In this document: in pieces, positions 45,928 to 57,915 of the stretch
Position numbering within the stretch: position 1 is the first letter of the stretch
Layout: the number at the start of each line of letters is the position of its first letter
From: Laguncularia racemosa
Lineage: Eukaryota; Streptophyta; Magnoliopsida; Myrtales; Combretaceae
Assembly (NCBI GenBank): GCA_037954665.1
Contig: JBBMOL010000137.1
Location: 310,001-374,000, forward strand
Reading direction: 5' to 3'
DNA length: 64,000 nucleotides
The notes under the pieces: generated by a model
Seen by the model: only the letters and a program-made list of their open reading frames with translations
Databases searched by the model: none
Told to the model about the DNA's origin: nothing
Program-made: the position numbers and the translations under genes

Positions 45928-46218
45928 CTATATGTCTCTGGTATATGGAGAAATAGTTATATCCCTGTGTAACACATGAATGGGTGAGTATTTTCCTCCC
46001 TTTTTATCCCTATGTGTTTCAGCATGTTCATCATCATAATACTCCTGTAAGGCTAAGGATAAATCTGTAGGCTCAACAGTCTCTTCCTCATTACCCTCCA
46101 TGACGGTCATCACCTTTTTATTAGGACACTGCGTAGCTATATGTCCAAATCTCATGCATTTGTAGCATATAATTTGGCGCAACTTCCCACTGGTTGACCC
46201 TTGTACCATCTGCCCCAA
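45928..46218 (-). pseudogene. Zinc-knuckle segment of TG-3 gag
   Basis: Frame containing CYKCMRFGHIATQCPNKK, a complete CX2CX4HX4C nucleocapsid knuckle, followed by an acidic linker (EGNEEETVE). Its frame differs from the capsid part at 46409-47269, so a frameshift lies between about 46220 and 46408. Confidence 0.88.
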
Positions 46219-46408
46219 ATCAGATCCGAACTACCTCTTTGCCTTTCCCATAAACATTTTTCTCCTTTTCTGTAGTAGGGATAAGTTCATCTACAACCTT
46301 GAAATGCTCACCTGCTCCCTTTGACCCATCCAACTGACCAACAAACCCCATGGGCTTTGAATTAGTGTTGAGCCTGCTCCTAGTAATCTGGAATGAATAA
46401 GATTGCCT

Positions 46409-47269
46409 CTATCTTTCCACTTTCAAGGCTAATTGTATAGCCTCATCAAGTATACTATATCTCTGAAGCTCAACTACATAAGTTATCTCATATTTCAACC
46501 CAGATACAAAACGTGCTAGGGTTTGTTCAAGAGTTTCAACTGATCCACATCTGATCACTAGTGTCTCAAACTCCTGTCCATAGTCATCCACCATTTTACC
46601 CCCTTGTCTTAGTGTTTGGAGACGCATAAATAACTCATGCCTGTAGTATTCCGGTACAAACCTGTTTCTTAAAACTCGTTTCATGTCTCTCCAAGTGTGT
46701 ATTTCGGTCTCTCCATCCCTTCACCTACTGATCACCATATTTTTCCACCACAAAGTGGCATACCCTATGAACTCTACAGCTGCAAGATGTACCCTAGAGT
46801 CATCATCAATCTCATAACACTTGAAAAGACCCTCAACTTAGTCTTTCCAGTTTAGGTAATCATCGGCGGAACCCCTACCATCAAATGAAGGCATTTGTAG
46901 CTTCACATACTCTAGTCCTCGAGGTGGTCTAAATTCCCTGCTTGGGTATGGATTAACCTCAAAATTATCATCTCTGTCTACCCTAAAAGCATGATAATGT
47001 CCTTCTAGTCTTCTCCTCAAATTTCCTCTAACTGCCTCTTCTCTTTAGACATTCTGAGGAGCTACTCTAGGTGGTGCCTGAAGGTTTACCACAGGTGGTG
47101 GTGGCAATGTCATCCTATCAATTCTTGTTGCTAATGTAGTAACAATTGTGGTAAGGTCCTGAAGTTGTTCATCTAGAGTTCTTCCATTTGTATTTCGACG
47201 ACCTAGTCTGCCACCCACTTGGCTATTGGCCTCATTGCCAATGCCCCCATTCACACTATCATTTGACAT
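46409..47269 (-). pseudogene. Capsid part of TG-3 gag
   Basis: Starts with ATG at 47269 in the same position as the TG-4 gag start, and is closely similar to it (NEANSQVGGRLG, RTLDEQLQDL, RIDRMTLPPPPVVNL). It goes on through QMPSFDGRGSADDYLNW, KRVLRNRFVPEYYRHEL and DDYGQEFETLVIRC. Stops near 47043 and 46836. TG-3 and TG-4 therefore share gag although the first about 270 bp of their LTRs are unrelated. Confidence 0.85.
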
Positions 47270-48389
47270 GTTCGTGGATGTGATTTATTTTAAGTACAAA
47301 TGTAATCTCAAATAATTGTAGTACACTCCCTTCACTTTACCATGTCACAATAACAAGTTTGGATAACAACACATACACTTGTACACCCACGGTGTAACAA
47401 GTCACCAATGCAACAAATACTTCTTATCACTTCAAGTATAGTAGAATAATTGAAGCACAAATAAATACTTCCAAGTAGTTAAGATATTGAATTCAACTAA
47501 GCAAGTTTTTAAGTAATAATACTCAATAATTTTCACACTCAAATGCTTATATTTGAATTTCAAACTTCACTACTTAACTTCCTTAATTAGCTACAGTTCA
47601 CACTCACACTTTATCTTAATGTGTAGCACCTTACTCCACACAACTCCACAAATTTACACCACCACACACACCTCAATCACGGTGCACTCACTTCACCACA
47701 ACACCAATTCACCACGTTGCTACTCCTTCATTCACATACTCATTACACCACACACACACTTCCTTCACTCACGGTGCAGCACACATACATATACACACTC
47801 TTCCACACGTTGCAACAACAAAATGTACTCCACTTCCCACAAGTTCCAACCACAACTTTACACAAATAGGCAACAATTCAATTTTGAAAATCAAACCACT
47901 TCACTAATTGCAATCCTTCCACAATTGGTAAGTAATGAACTTCAAATTTAAATGACACTCATTAACTCCCATAACTTAATGGAATGTGTTTGAATTCAAA
48001 TAGATTCCTTACTACTTAACTCAATGGAAATCTATAAAATGCACTTCCCCAATTCAAAATTACACAATGCAATCACAACAACAAACCTCACAACCTCCCT
48101 CACGCCACAAGCTAGTCACGGCAAGAGAATGGTAAGTTTTCAAGTTCAAAAAAATTATAGAATTTAACAACACTTCTATACTTCTTTCCTTCCACGAAAT
48201 AATTAATCATAAGAATCTACAACAACCTTCCTAATCCAACTCCAACAAGCAGCAAATCAAAATTCCAATCAAGTTAATTTTCGCAATTCACAAACTATAA
48301 CAACACAATTGTGGTTCAAAATTGATTAACCCTAATTGAAGATGAATATCATGTAATCAAACAACAATCAATCCCTTCTCTCAACTTGT

Positions 48390-48401
48390 GCTCTAATACC
48401 A
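48390..48401 (-). promoter_or_regulatory. Primer-binding site of TG-3
   Basis: GCTCTAATACCA on the plus strand. One mismatch to the tRNA-Met complement. Five bases from the 5' LTR. Confidence 0.85.
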
Positions 48402-48406
48402 AAAGA

Positions 48407-49409
48407 TGATGTGCTCAAAACCACTTTGAAGCACAATCAAATGACTCAAAAAAAACAATTCTCAAGTATCATACAAACCAGTCCAAGTGACTAGGAAATT
48501 GCGTGACCCTAATGGAACTTTGATGAAATCCAATGGTTCAAAGATTCAATTAACTTCCACTAATGATCAATTTCACTAATCAAAAATAAGAACAAGAGGA
48601 TTACACATGAAACGGATGAAAAAAATAAGCACAATAACCGTGAACTCAAACCCTCCAACCACACCAATTCACACCAATCACTAAAGAGCAATTCAATCTC
48701 AATGAACAATCAACCTTACAAGATGATTATTCACAAATTACAATCACCAATATGTCCAAGAAAGATTCAAATTTACCCTAGATATGACTCACTAGAGAAG
48801 AAATGAACATACAACAAAGACGAATCAATATGACTCACAATTCTCCTTTGTTGCACTCACCACAATTCCAATTCTTGGGTTGAAATTGATAAAAGTTTTG
48901 AACTAAGGATGAACCCTAATTCCACACGTGAAAGTGTATCTGAATTCTGCAAATTGTTTTAGCCTCCCTTCAAACTCTCTCTTAAGCAAGTATTTATACT
49001 TGCTACTCCTAAGGTTAGAAAGTGGTCAAAATTACAAGTTTGCCACTTTTAAGGTAGCTAGTCCTAAATGAAAATTACAAGGAAATAAAAGTGTCCCAAA
49101 ACCAAATACAACAAAAAAAAATAGTTCATAAAATAATTACAAAGTACAAACTATCATAAGTCTTCATGAGCCAACGCCTCGGAATGGAAAACAATCACAG
49201 CGGGTCTTTGATTGTCACCCTAAAAATGTTCTGTGTCCATCAACTGTTGTAGGACATATTGGCATCCCATGGAGATTTATCATTGTGCCTATAAGATTAT
49301 TCTCAAACTTTTATTAGAATAAAAGACATAAAGTAAAAAATATGAGCGATTTGGATCATAATCTAAATCGGGTTCTAAAAGTGTGAAGGTGCCGAAAATT
49401 TTCCCACCA
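48407..49409 (-). repeat. 5' LTR of TG-3
   Basis: TGATGTGCTCAAAACC to TTTTCCCACCA on the plus strand (last bases mutated from CATCA). It contains TATTTATA at 48991-48998, the TATA box read on the minus strand. Confidence 0.9.
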
Positions 49410-49414
49410 ATTAG

Positions 49415-50813
49415 TGCATTTTTTAACCTAAATTCGGAAGTGTGAAGTATCTCCATTTGTGTAGAAAGAAGAAGTGTGAAATTTGCTTGTTTGATTTCGT
49501 AAATTGAGGAGTTTCTTTGCAATTTTCATATTTGACTTTGAGTGGAAAATAGGAAATCATTTGAAACTCAAACACATCCATTAACTTGAAGTAGTTATTG
49601 AGTAACATTAAGGAGTGTTATTTGAATTTGAATTATCTTACCTTTTATGGAAAAGATTGCATTTAGTGGAGTTATTTGAATTATTGTTTGCTACCCTTGT
49701 ATGTGTGTAGGTTGTGGTGTAAAAAAAAAAAAAGAGTGTAGTGAGTTATTGGAGTTATGCTATAACGTGTTGTGAGTTTGTTGAGGAAAAGGGTGCTATC
49801 ATGGAGTGGAAGTGTGTATATGTGCTATGATTGAAAGGGAGTTGTAGTGATTGGTTTTTGAAATTCAAAACACACATTAAGTCATTGTTTAATTGTGTGT
49901 CAATTGAATTTGAAATTGAATCTTACCATTTGTGGAAAGTTGCATTAAGGGTGTCAATTTGAAATTGTTCCCATGTTTGTGTATGTATGTGTGGCGATGT
50001 AAAGGAGTATTGAATTGGTGGAATTTGTGTTGTGTGTATTGAGTAGATGGGTGTTGCACTGTGAGTGAATTGTTATAAGTTGAAGTGAGTGCACCTTGTG
50101 TGAGTGTAGTGTTATGGCGTTGTGTTTGTGTGTTAAGTGAGGGAATTGCCATTTGTGAATTTAAGGATTTATGTCTAGTGTAAGGTGCTGCACATTAAGA
50201 TCAAGTATAAGTGTAAACTGTAGCTAAGAAAGGAAGTTAAGTAGTGAAGTTTGAAATTAAAAAATAAGCATTTAAGTGTGAAAGTTATTGAGTATTATTA
50301 CTTAAACACTTGCTTAGTTGAATTCAATATCTTAACTACTTGGAAGTGTTTAACTATTGCTTCCTTTATTTTACCATAATTGAAGTGAGGATAAGTGTTG
50401 CACCATGGTTAAGGGTATGTGTTGCAATGGTTATTTGTGTATCATAGGTGTATGAGTGTGTATTGGTGTGGTTTGTAGAGTGTATGTAGTGTCATATTTT
50501 TATAAACTTAGTGAATGGTGTGTATATTTGGTGTTGGTTATTGTATATGTTATCATGATCATTGATGCTAGTGGCATGAAACATTGTGAACCATAAGCAT
50601 AAGGGGAATTTGTGTGGCAGTGAATGATGTGTTGTGTATGTGTTTTCCTTGCTGCAAATTGTATATTTAAGTGGTGAGAAGCCAAGGCAAGAATAAGGAA
50701 AGTTGAGTAGTAGAATTTAAAATTCAAATAAGTCAATAAAGTGTGAAAGTAATTGAACTAGTTACTTAAACACTTATAGTTAAATTTAACTCTATCAACT
50801 TGAAAGTAGTTGA
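49415..50813 (+). other. Leader of TG-2, resumed after TG-3
   Basis: Non-coding, homologous to 1739-3059 of TG-1. GTG-rich. No gag. Confidence 0.65.
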
Positions 50814-51384
50814 ATGTACTTCACTTGTAGCTTAGTTGTGTACTTGAACCGTGGAAGTGTGAAGATAATTATTATGTTGTTGGGTTTGAACACAATCATG
50901 TCTAGTGAGATGTTTCATTATACTAATATATTACACCGGACATTGACTATATTTACTACTAAGGATGATGAACAAAGGGAAAACTTATTCCATACCTCTT
51001 GTAGGGTACAAGGAAATTTATGTGACCTTATAGTTGATGTTGGTAGTTGTACCAATGTGGTAGCAGCATCGTTATTATCGGAACTAAAACTTGCTATTAC
51101 TTCACATCCTGAACCGTATAAATTGCATTGGCTTAGTGATCAAGAGAGTTTACATGTAACCCAAAGAGCTAGGGTACCATTCAGTGTAAGGGATAAATAC
51201 TTTGATGAGATTGAGTGTGATATTTTGCCAATGTGTCCATCCCATATATTGCTTGGCAGAGCTTAGTTATATGATTGGAAGGTCTTACATGATGGCTTTA
51301 AGAATACTTATGTATTCCAGAAGGAGGGAAAATGAATTATTCTAAATCTGATGTTGCCTTTAGAGGTTCAAAGGGTTTAGTAAC
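50814..51384 (+). pseudogene. Aspartic protease relic of TG-2
   Basis: Frame from 50814 holds EQRENLFHTSCRVQGNLC, active-site segment LIVDVGSCTNVVA (aspartate kept, Asp-Val-Gly instead of Asp-Ser-Gly), PEPYKLHWLSDQ, and ends in HILLGRA where LLGRPW is expected, with a TAG in place of Trp at 51264-51266. Downstream the frame goes on to a degraded YDWKVLHDGFKNTYVFQKEG. Close relative of the TG-1 protease. Confidence 0.82.
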
Positions 51385-51992
51385 AAATCAGTAGACCATT
51401 AGAGAGCCATGAGCAGTTGAGCCAACCCTTAGAGCACAAAGTTTATCAGACATAGATGTACCAACCTTTAGAGGATCCTGATGATCATAGTGAAATGAGC
51501 AGACTACCAGAGAACCAAACTATTCAGGGACAGTTGTGTTTACCTTCAGAGGTACTAGAGGCTCATGAGCAGTTGAGTGAACCATTAGAGGATCCTGAGG
51601 GTCAAAGTTAGATGAGCCTATCATCAAAGAGCCAGACTATGTTAGAGACAGTTATGTTAACCTTCAAAGATTTCAAAGGACAGTGAGCAATTAAGCCAAC
51701 CATTAGAGAGCTATGAGAATCGACGCCATACAGATGAGTTAGAAAAGGAGGAAACAAAATCAGTGGAACGGGTTGAGACAGAGGAGACTTTAGTGTATAA
51801 TGGAGCATTATTTGTATTGCAAATGAGATACATCTTAGAAATGGAGGAGAGAAAGCAATCATCCCTAATGATATTTCAGATATTGGGATTCTATAGTGGT
51901 ACTTCTTTAGGTGGCTTGCTAGGAGGAAACAGAGTCCTTGCTGCATTTGATTTGTCCGATTTGAGGACAAATCTTTTTAAGGCCTAAAGAGA
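51385..51992 (+). other. PLE repeats and conserved tail of TG-2
   Basis: Degenerate PLE repeats (about 51385-51740: RPLESHEQLSQPLEH, QPLEDPDDHSEM, EPLEDPEGQS) followed by MRYILEMEERKQSSLMIFQI, LGFYSGTSLGGLLGG and FDLSDLRTNLFKA up to the 3' LTR at 51993. Stops interrupt the repeats. The tail frame 51763-51987 is open up to a TAA just before the LTR, where TG-4 has an open frame. Confidence 0.65.
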
Positions 51993-53208
51993 TGATAGGA
52001 ATCAAAATCCATCAAGACCTATCATTAGGGTAAGAGCTAAAGGATTTCAAATCTTGGCGACAATGACCCATTTTGAGCACATCGACCCCAGAATTATTTA
52101 TTTACTAACCTCTTTTCTCTTATTCATATATTGTATATTCCAATAGCCACACTTATCATGCTTTATAGGGCAATGGACAAACTCACCATGACTCAGCTTG
52201 TGGGTTATCCATGGACCGACCTAAACTAGTGATGAGTTGAGCCGACAAATCCTATGGAAGAGCTAACATAATGAAGACTATTTTTATTTATAATTATTTC
52301 TTTGGACTATTTATATTGTAATCTTTCTTTTAGGACACTTTTTATTTGGTTGTAATTGAGTTTTAGGACCGTTTACCCTAAAAGTAGCATAGTTATAATT
52401 TTGTGGATTTTCTAACCCTAAAGGAAGCAAGTATAAATACTTACTTAAGTAGGGTTTTGAGGTGGCCAATTTTTCACATTAAACACATTCACTTTATGTG
52501 AGAGAGCTTAGGGTTTTCCTAGTTCAATTTTCTCTTATCAATTTCAATCCCAAAAGTTGATATTGTGGCGAGTGCAACAATTGAAATTGTGACTCATATC
52601 AATTTCTAGTTGTTGTGTATTCTTTTCTTCTCTAGTGTGTAATATCTAAGGTTAGATTAAATCATTTCTTGGTTAGATTTGAGTTGTTTGATTCGAAGTA
52701 GTGTACTTGTTTTGAGTACTTATCTTACTTGTTATTCACCATCAACAATTTCTATCATTTTAAACTGTAAATTGCATTTCTATAAAGGAAAACCTCGGAA
52801 GTGATTTTGTTGAATATTATTGAATTCACGTGGTAATTCAAGTGTAATTAGTGTTTTTTGAAGGTTTTAAATCATTGTGGTTGATTAATTCATTAGCTAT
52901 TGAATTCAGATCTCCTTGCACTCCATTAGGAATCACACAATTCCTAGTTTATTGAACTGGATTTGATTGAGTGCATTTAGGGCTGGTTTTTGTTCCATTT
53001 GATTGTGCTTAATCCCCTTTTAGGCACATCATCTTTTTGGTATCAAAGCTATATCATACTTGGATTTAAGATTGAACACATCCTTGTTAGTGGAATCGGT
53101 TCATAATTAGAAGAAGTTTGCGCCATTTGATTACTAGTTTGATTAACATTGTTTGATTGTCATTCAATTTTGTTTTGTATGTGCTTAATCTTGGTTTTAG
53201 GCACATTA
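51993..53208 (+). repeat. 3' LTR of TG-2
   Basis: TGATAGGAATC to GCACATTA (terminal CA changed to TA), followed by TCTAT. It contains the inner LTR-end/primer-site unit, here TGGTATCAAAGC at about 53038-53049. TATA box at 52433-52440. Confidence 0.9.
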
Positions 53209-53213
53209 TCTAT

Positions 53214-54057
53214 GCATAATATCAAATAATTGAATTACATACTCTAGAAATATCAATTCAATTCAAAGAAATAACACAAAATTGAATTAAGAACCTAAAG
53301 ATTTCATTGAATTTAACAAGAAAAGATAAATTACATGATAATTTTAAATTCCACAAGTTTAGATACTAAAACTCTAAATTCCAAACATGATGTTCAAAGA
53401 AAATTACAAGAAAAAAAAAACTATAAATAAAAACCCCTTGCATCTATTAATTCTTCACTCTTGAAGTTGAACAAGTTACTCTTCAAGTCTTATTAGTTCC
53501 AAGAGTTTTTCTATTTTTGTGTTTTTTTCCTTAGTCTATGGCTTACTCCTTCCCTTTTATAGTGCATGGAGAAATTATAAAAATTACTTCAACACAATCT
53601 CTCAATATGGTCATTTTTAGGTTCGGTTAATCAAATCTTCTTCCAATCTTGCAAGTGTTATCAAACTTTTAATGACAATATGATCATAACATAGTCATGT
53701 TAGTCAGGTCATGTTCCTCTGACATAGTCTGCCTCAACATGATCATGTTAAACTTTCTTTTAGTACCAAAAGTTACATGGCTTGTCAATCTGTTTGTCAC
53801 TTTGTTATGTTCCTCACTACTCAACATAGCCATGTTAAATGACTATGTCAAATTTCAAATACTCATATCTTCTTCAATTTAACTCCAAATTGAGTTAAAC
53901 TTAATTTTTTTTACTCCTTTTCTTTCCAATTATTCATCAAAACCTGAAAACCAAAACTTTTATCTAATTAAGTAGCAATTTGTATTAAAACACATCTAAA
54001 ATCATGAAAAATTCCATAAAAAATTATCAACTAAGTTATTCAATTTAACACTTATCA
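53214..54057 (-). repeat. Athila-type LTR, right part (continues from 38577)
   Basis: Second half of the LTR split by TG-2. Ends AACACTTATCA, then TGCATCCC as at 12382. Confidence 0.82.
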
Positions 54058-55882
54058 TGCATCCCATAATCAATCAGCCTTGCATTCCATCACCTTGGGT
54101 GTCCCATGTTTTAGCTTCTTTATTTGTCCATTTCTTTGCATCTCCACACTTTTGAATCAAGTATCATGTCAATTCGAGATACATATTTCACACTCAATCA
54201 TGAATTTGCATAACCTAACATATATATATATTATCTTAAAAGACAATATGAAATGTCACCAATGGGATTGATTTTTTATGTTTAAATACCATTATTATAC
54301 ACTTATTGTTTAATCAGTGAATGTTTCCTCTTGAGGTGTGGGTACCAATTGTTTGGTGAGAGGGTAATTCTTTCGATTCTATTTATCAACTTTGCGTTGA
54401 TGCTGTTAAATAAGGAGCCTCGGACCTATTATATGTTAATATTAGATAATATGAAATAATCAAAACACATGTGCTTGATAATAGTAATGTTACTTATAAG
54501 TTTTTCAAAATTTTTAAAATTTCTCCAAAAATTGTATGTCAAGAATTATCTTGTTATCTTTGCCACTTGGAAAGTAAAATATTCTCAGTCATCTATCTAT
54601 GTAATTATAATATATGTTTTATCTGATACCTTGCAAATAAACTATGAATTGTATATACGCACTGTTCTAGATTTACACCACATTAAGAAAAATGAAATAA
54701 AATTAATGTGGGGATCTCATGAACATCTAAACAATTCACTAATACAAATTTCAGCTTAGCCGTCGACAGGTAATCGACGAAAATATACTATGCCTTCAAC
54801 TGATTTTAATTTTTCAGTTGTGGTTTTATCTCCCAAATTTCTTGTTGGCATGACTCGGTAATACTCTAGGTTAAGTTTGCTGTTGGACAATATATTTGTA
54901 CTAACATCAAGTATGCTTTGTAACATTGTTGTATTTTACCATTAATTACACATTTTATGAATAATAATTACTCTATAGCTTTAAATATCAAATATTTTGA
55001 GTAATATAAATATTGATATATTTGTCAATAATATTGATATAAATAAGTAAAATGTCAAGGAATAATAAAATATTTATTATTTTACTCAAAACAGAAATTT
55101 CAAAAATATATATAATAGATATCAACCAATTAATCTTTTTACACGTATAAAATATATGATAAATGTAGCACTACACTGGCAACATCTGGAGGGACAACGA
55201 TTGTAAGGTTGCACCGGCAACATCTATAGGCAAAATTTGGGGAAAAAAATGCCTAGATCGCTGATTATGTTTCATGGGCAAGGGAATTGATTTTGATGGT
55301 AATTTTTCTTTTAAAGATCTATATATTTCATACAACCCGTGCGGAAAAGAGATTTAGTGTTGCCATTTAGGGGAATAAAAGAAAAAAGTTTTGAAATAAC
55401 TGTGCTGTAAGTACTTAGTAGAATGGTTCTATAATCTAAGATTCCACACCGTTTCTATTTTTCAATCTGGTGCTTTTTGCCTTACTCTTAAGATGAAAAT
55501 TAGTCCGCTTTCTAGCAATCACAGGATCACTATTCCAGCTGATCTCGGCAGTGACATCAGTTCTCTGTCCGAACCAATTTTATATCAAATTTATGCATGG
55601 ATGTCCACACCTATCTTTCCATTGTCCCCCTTTTTCAACGGTGGAATTGCATAAAAAACTTATAATCAGCTCGTTTCCAGCGCTAGGTCTTACAATACTT
55701 GATTTTAGTTTATTTACAATCGTAAATTACGCATGAACTCGTCTCATTTAATTGTTTATCCTTTTGCTGATATCCTTGGTGACATCATTAGTCCACAATA
55801 CGATCCCTATATATTGACCCCCATGCAAACACATCACTTCATCACTACCTACTGAAGCTCATCATATACAGAACAACCCAAG
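54058..55882 (+). promoter_or_regulatory. 5' flank and promoter of the intact proline-rich gene
   Basis: Colinear with 12383-14429 of copy A. It carries a TATATATT box at 55808-55815, 68 bases before the ATG, and two TGACATCA elements at about 55552 and 55782 that are conserved in copy A and resemble bZIP-type sites. Other conserved blocks include GTACCAATTGTTTGGTG near 54340 and CACTATTCCAGCTGATCTC near 55530. No coding frame of its own. Confidence 0.6.
55808..55815 (+). promoter_or_regulatory. TATA box of the proline-rich gene
   Basis: CCCTATATATTGA, conserved at the same distance in copy A (about 14355). Placement suggests transcription starts at about 55840. Confidence 0.7.
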
Positions 55883-56545
55883 ATGTCTTTCAAGCACCTG
55901 CTAGTGTTGTCCCTGGCTGTGTTCCTTCTCACCACTATTGCATCGGCTGATGGTCACCACCCTTACAAGAAAGAAAAACCACCAAAAGAACACAAACCAC
56001 CACACAAACACCACCCGGGACGACGTCTATTAGAAGTTACTGAGGAGGATTCTTATAAGCACCCCCCAAAACACGAGAAACCTCATCATCCCGGACACAT
56101 TCTAGTGGAAGAGGTTGTTGACGAATTAGATTCATATAAGCACGAGACGACACCAAAGCACAAGCCACCATATAATCACCACCTCCATGGCCACATGTTG
56201 GAGGAACAAGTGGACGAAGACACGTACAAACATTACCCGGGTCACAAGGTACCACCAAAGCATGAGAAACCACCACACAAGGGTCATCCCGGCCACATTC
56301 TCACTGAGGAGACAGAAGATAAAAAAATGCCACCAAAGAAGGAAGAGAAGAAACCATGCAAGGGTAAGGAAGGGAAAAAGCAACCACACGAGGGCCACAT
56401 TCTCGTAGAAGAAACTGAGGACGCTAAGAAAGGTTTCCCTGTGTACAAGCCTCCAAAGAAGGAAGACCAACCCCCAAAGAAGGAGGACAAGCCAGGCAAG
56501 GTCAAGGGACACAAGCCACCACACAAACCTCCCACCGAGAACTAG
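55883..56545 (+). CDS. Secreted proline/lysine/histidine-rich repeat protein (copy B, intact)
   Basis: A single-exon frame of 220 residues, the only gene here without damage. Residues 1-22 form a signal peptide (basic start, LLVLSLAVFLLTTIA core, likely cut around SADG), so the product should be secreted, probably to the cell wall. The mature part is almost all Pro, Lys, His, Glu and Gly: KEKPPKEHKPPHKHH at 30-44, then five G-H-I-L-(V/T)-E-E-like acidic motifs at about 46-60, 71-87, 103-117, 137-148 and 171-184. These are separated by PPKHEKPHH/PPKHEKPPHKGHPG basic-proline units, with a C-terminal PPKKED/KPPHKPP stretch. One cysteine at 159. The start is chosen for the signal peptide, the TATA box 68 bp upstream and AAGATGTC identity with the copy A start. 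It resembles repetitive proline-rich cell-wall proteins; I do not recognise the exact family, and no enzymatic role is suggested. Confidence 0.88.
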   Translation: MSFKHLLVLSLAVFLLTTIASADGHHPYKKEKPPKEHKPPHKHHPGRRLLEVTEEDSYKHPPKHEKPHHPGHILVEEVVDELDSYKHETTPKHKPPYNHHLHGHMLEEQVDEDTYKHYPGHKVPPKHEKPPHKGHPGHILTEETEDKKMPPKKEEKKPCKGKEGKKQPHEGHILVEETEDAKKGFPVYKPPKKEDQPPKKEDKPGKVKGHKPPHKPPTEN

Positions 56546-57915
56546 AATATACGTGCCTTCTTGAGTACAATGGCCATTACTATAGATGAATAAGATTAGT
56601 AGTTGTTCTTTTTGCTGTTGTACGTACTTGAGTCTAGTTTACTATATGTTTAAGGGTTGTCATTGACAATCCTCACACATGGCCACACATCTGTACCACT
56701 CTTCATGGAATTCACATGGACTTTCGTAAGTACATATGGTATTCCTTGTTGGTCTTAATGGTTGTGCATGAGAGACAGGTAAACGAAGTTACAACCATGT
56801 AGATTTTTTCTTTCTATTATTTGTTTATTTTTCTGTTATTTTCATCTTTGGAAAATTTAAACTAGATTTAACAATGTCAAGATACTTTTTTTTTTCTTTT
56901 TTCCATGGAAGGGAAACTTACTCAAATAAAAGAGAGTACATAAATGGCTTATGCTAAGATTTAAAAGATTTAGCCTCCTATAGTGGAATCGAGAGCAAAG
57001 AAATTAGAGAAAATAAAATTAAACAATTTCAATATACACCTATGATATAATTTTTATATTATAATATGAATCATGTGTTTTTTAGAGACGGAAAAAAAAT
57101 TGAATATTAGGTGACAAATGAAAAAACAAATACTAAAGTTTATGCACTTCCACTATCATTGTCACAAACTATAGCATTTGGTGATTCATTGTTAACTTTC
57201 CTTTTGTTTATAACAATTACATAAAGTTAATCAATTGTCTAGATTAGGAAAATTTTAGCAATCATAACAACAAAACAAAAGGTTTAGCACCTAAAAGAGA
57301 GAAGGTGAGCTTTGAGGCACTTCCCAATCATTGTATTTTTGGTTTTTTTATGGGGAAGAGTTATTTTCTAAAAGCTCATGCAGAGTAATATTGAACTTTC
57401 GGATAGCTTTCTTATCTTTTTAAAGTGATCAATTGGATGTCCTTGTTCAACTGCATTCTTTTATCAATTGTAGAGTATCATCATAAGAACAACACGTGAG
57501 AAATGTACTAAGACTTCGATGTGGATTTTTACTTATAGGTCATTGAACTCACAATTGAAAATTAAAAAGCATTTAAGGAAGAAAAAAAAAAAGAATTGAT
57601 AACAGTTTCTTGTGAAAAATCCAGTAAGAATGGTGGTGAAAAGTCACAAGCAAGAATAAATAGATCACTATAGCATAGAATAAAAGCTTACATTCATTCA
57701 CAAAGCTCTATTTCTTCTTAAGCTCCTAGGATTTATCTAATCCTCTTGAACTACCAAATACACTTCAAAACATAAATTTTTAGAGTTTAATATGGTACAA
57801 TCACTAATATAAGTAAAAGAAAATAACTTAGACATTGAAAAAAATATATAAAAAAAAAATAGTAATTCCATATGAACATAATACACCTTAGTTGACTATG
57901 AGCCTTACTAAGTCT
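56546..57915 (+). other. 3' flank of the intact proline-rich gene
   Basis: From about 56670 colinear with 16601-17845 of copy A. A weak AATAAG at about 56588 is the nearest polyadenylation-like signal. No further gene. Duplication homology ends at about 57915 (CTTACTAAGTC). Confidence 0.65.

Larger units (their letters stand above)
40044..49409 (-). mobile_element. TG-3: inverted non-autonomous element with gag and protease
   Basis: Inserted in TG-2 in the opposite orientation. The 3' LTR is 40044-45397 (interrupted by TG-4), the 5' LTR is 48407-49409, and the interior is 45398-48406. Flanks are GTTAG (40039-40043) and ATTAG (49410-49414), a 5-bp duplication with one change. It encodes gag with zinc knuckle and a protease, with no RT, RNase H or integrase core, fitting the TR-GAG type of plant element. 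Confidence 0.9.
38578..53208 (+). mobile_element. TG-2: outer element of a three-level nest
   Basis: LTRs at 38578-39792 and 51993-53208 (about 1215 bp each) with TCTAT target duplications at 38573-38577 and 53209-53213. Own interior is 39793-40043 plus 49415-51992, about 2.8 kb: leader, protease relic, PLE repeats and conserved tail. No gag, RT, RNase H or integrase core. The rest of its span is TG-3, which in turn contains TG-4. Gag-less layout as in TG-1. Confidence 0.92.

Noticed and set aside
56037..56535. Long open frames antisense and in other frames over the proline-rich gene
   Set aside because: Shadows created by its repetitive, stop-poor codon content; no signals of their own.
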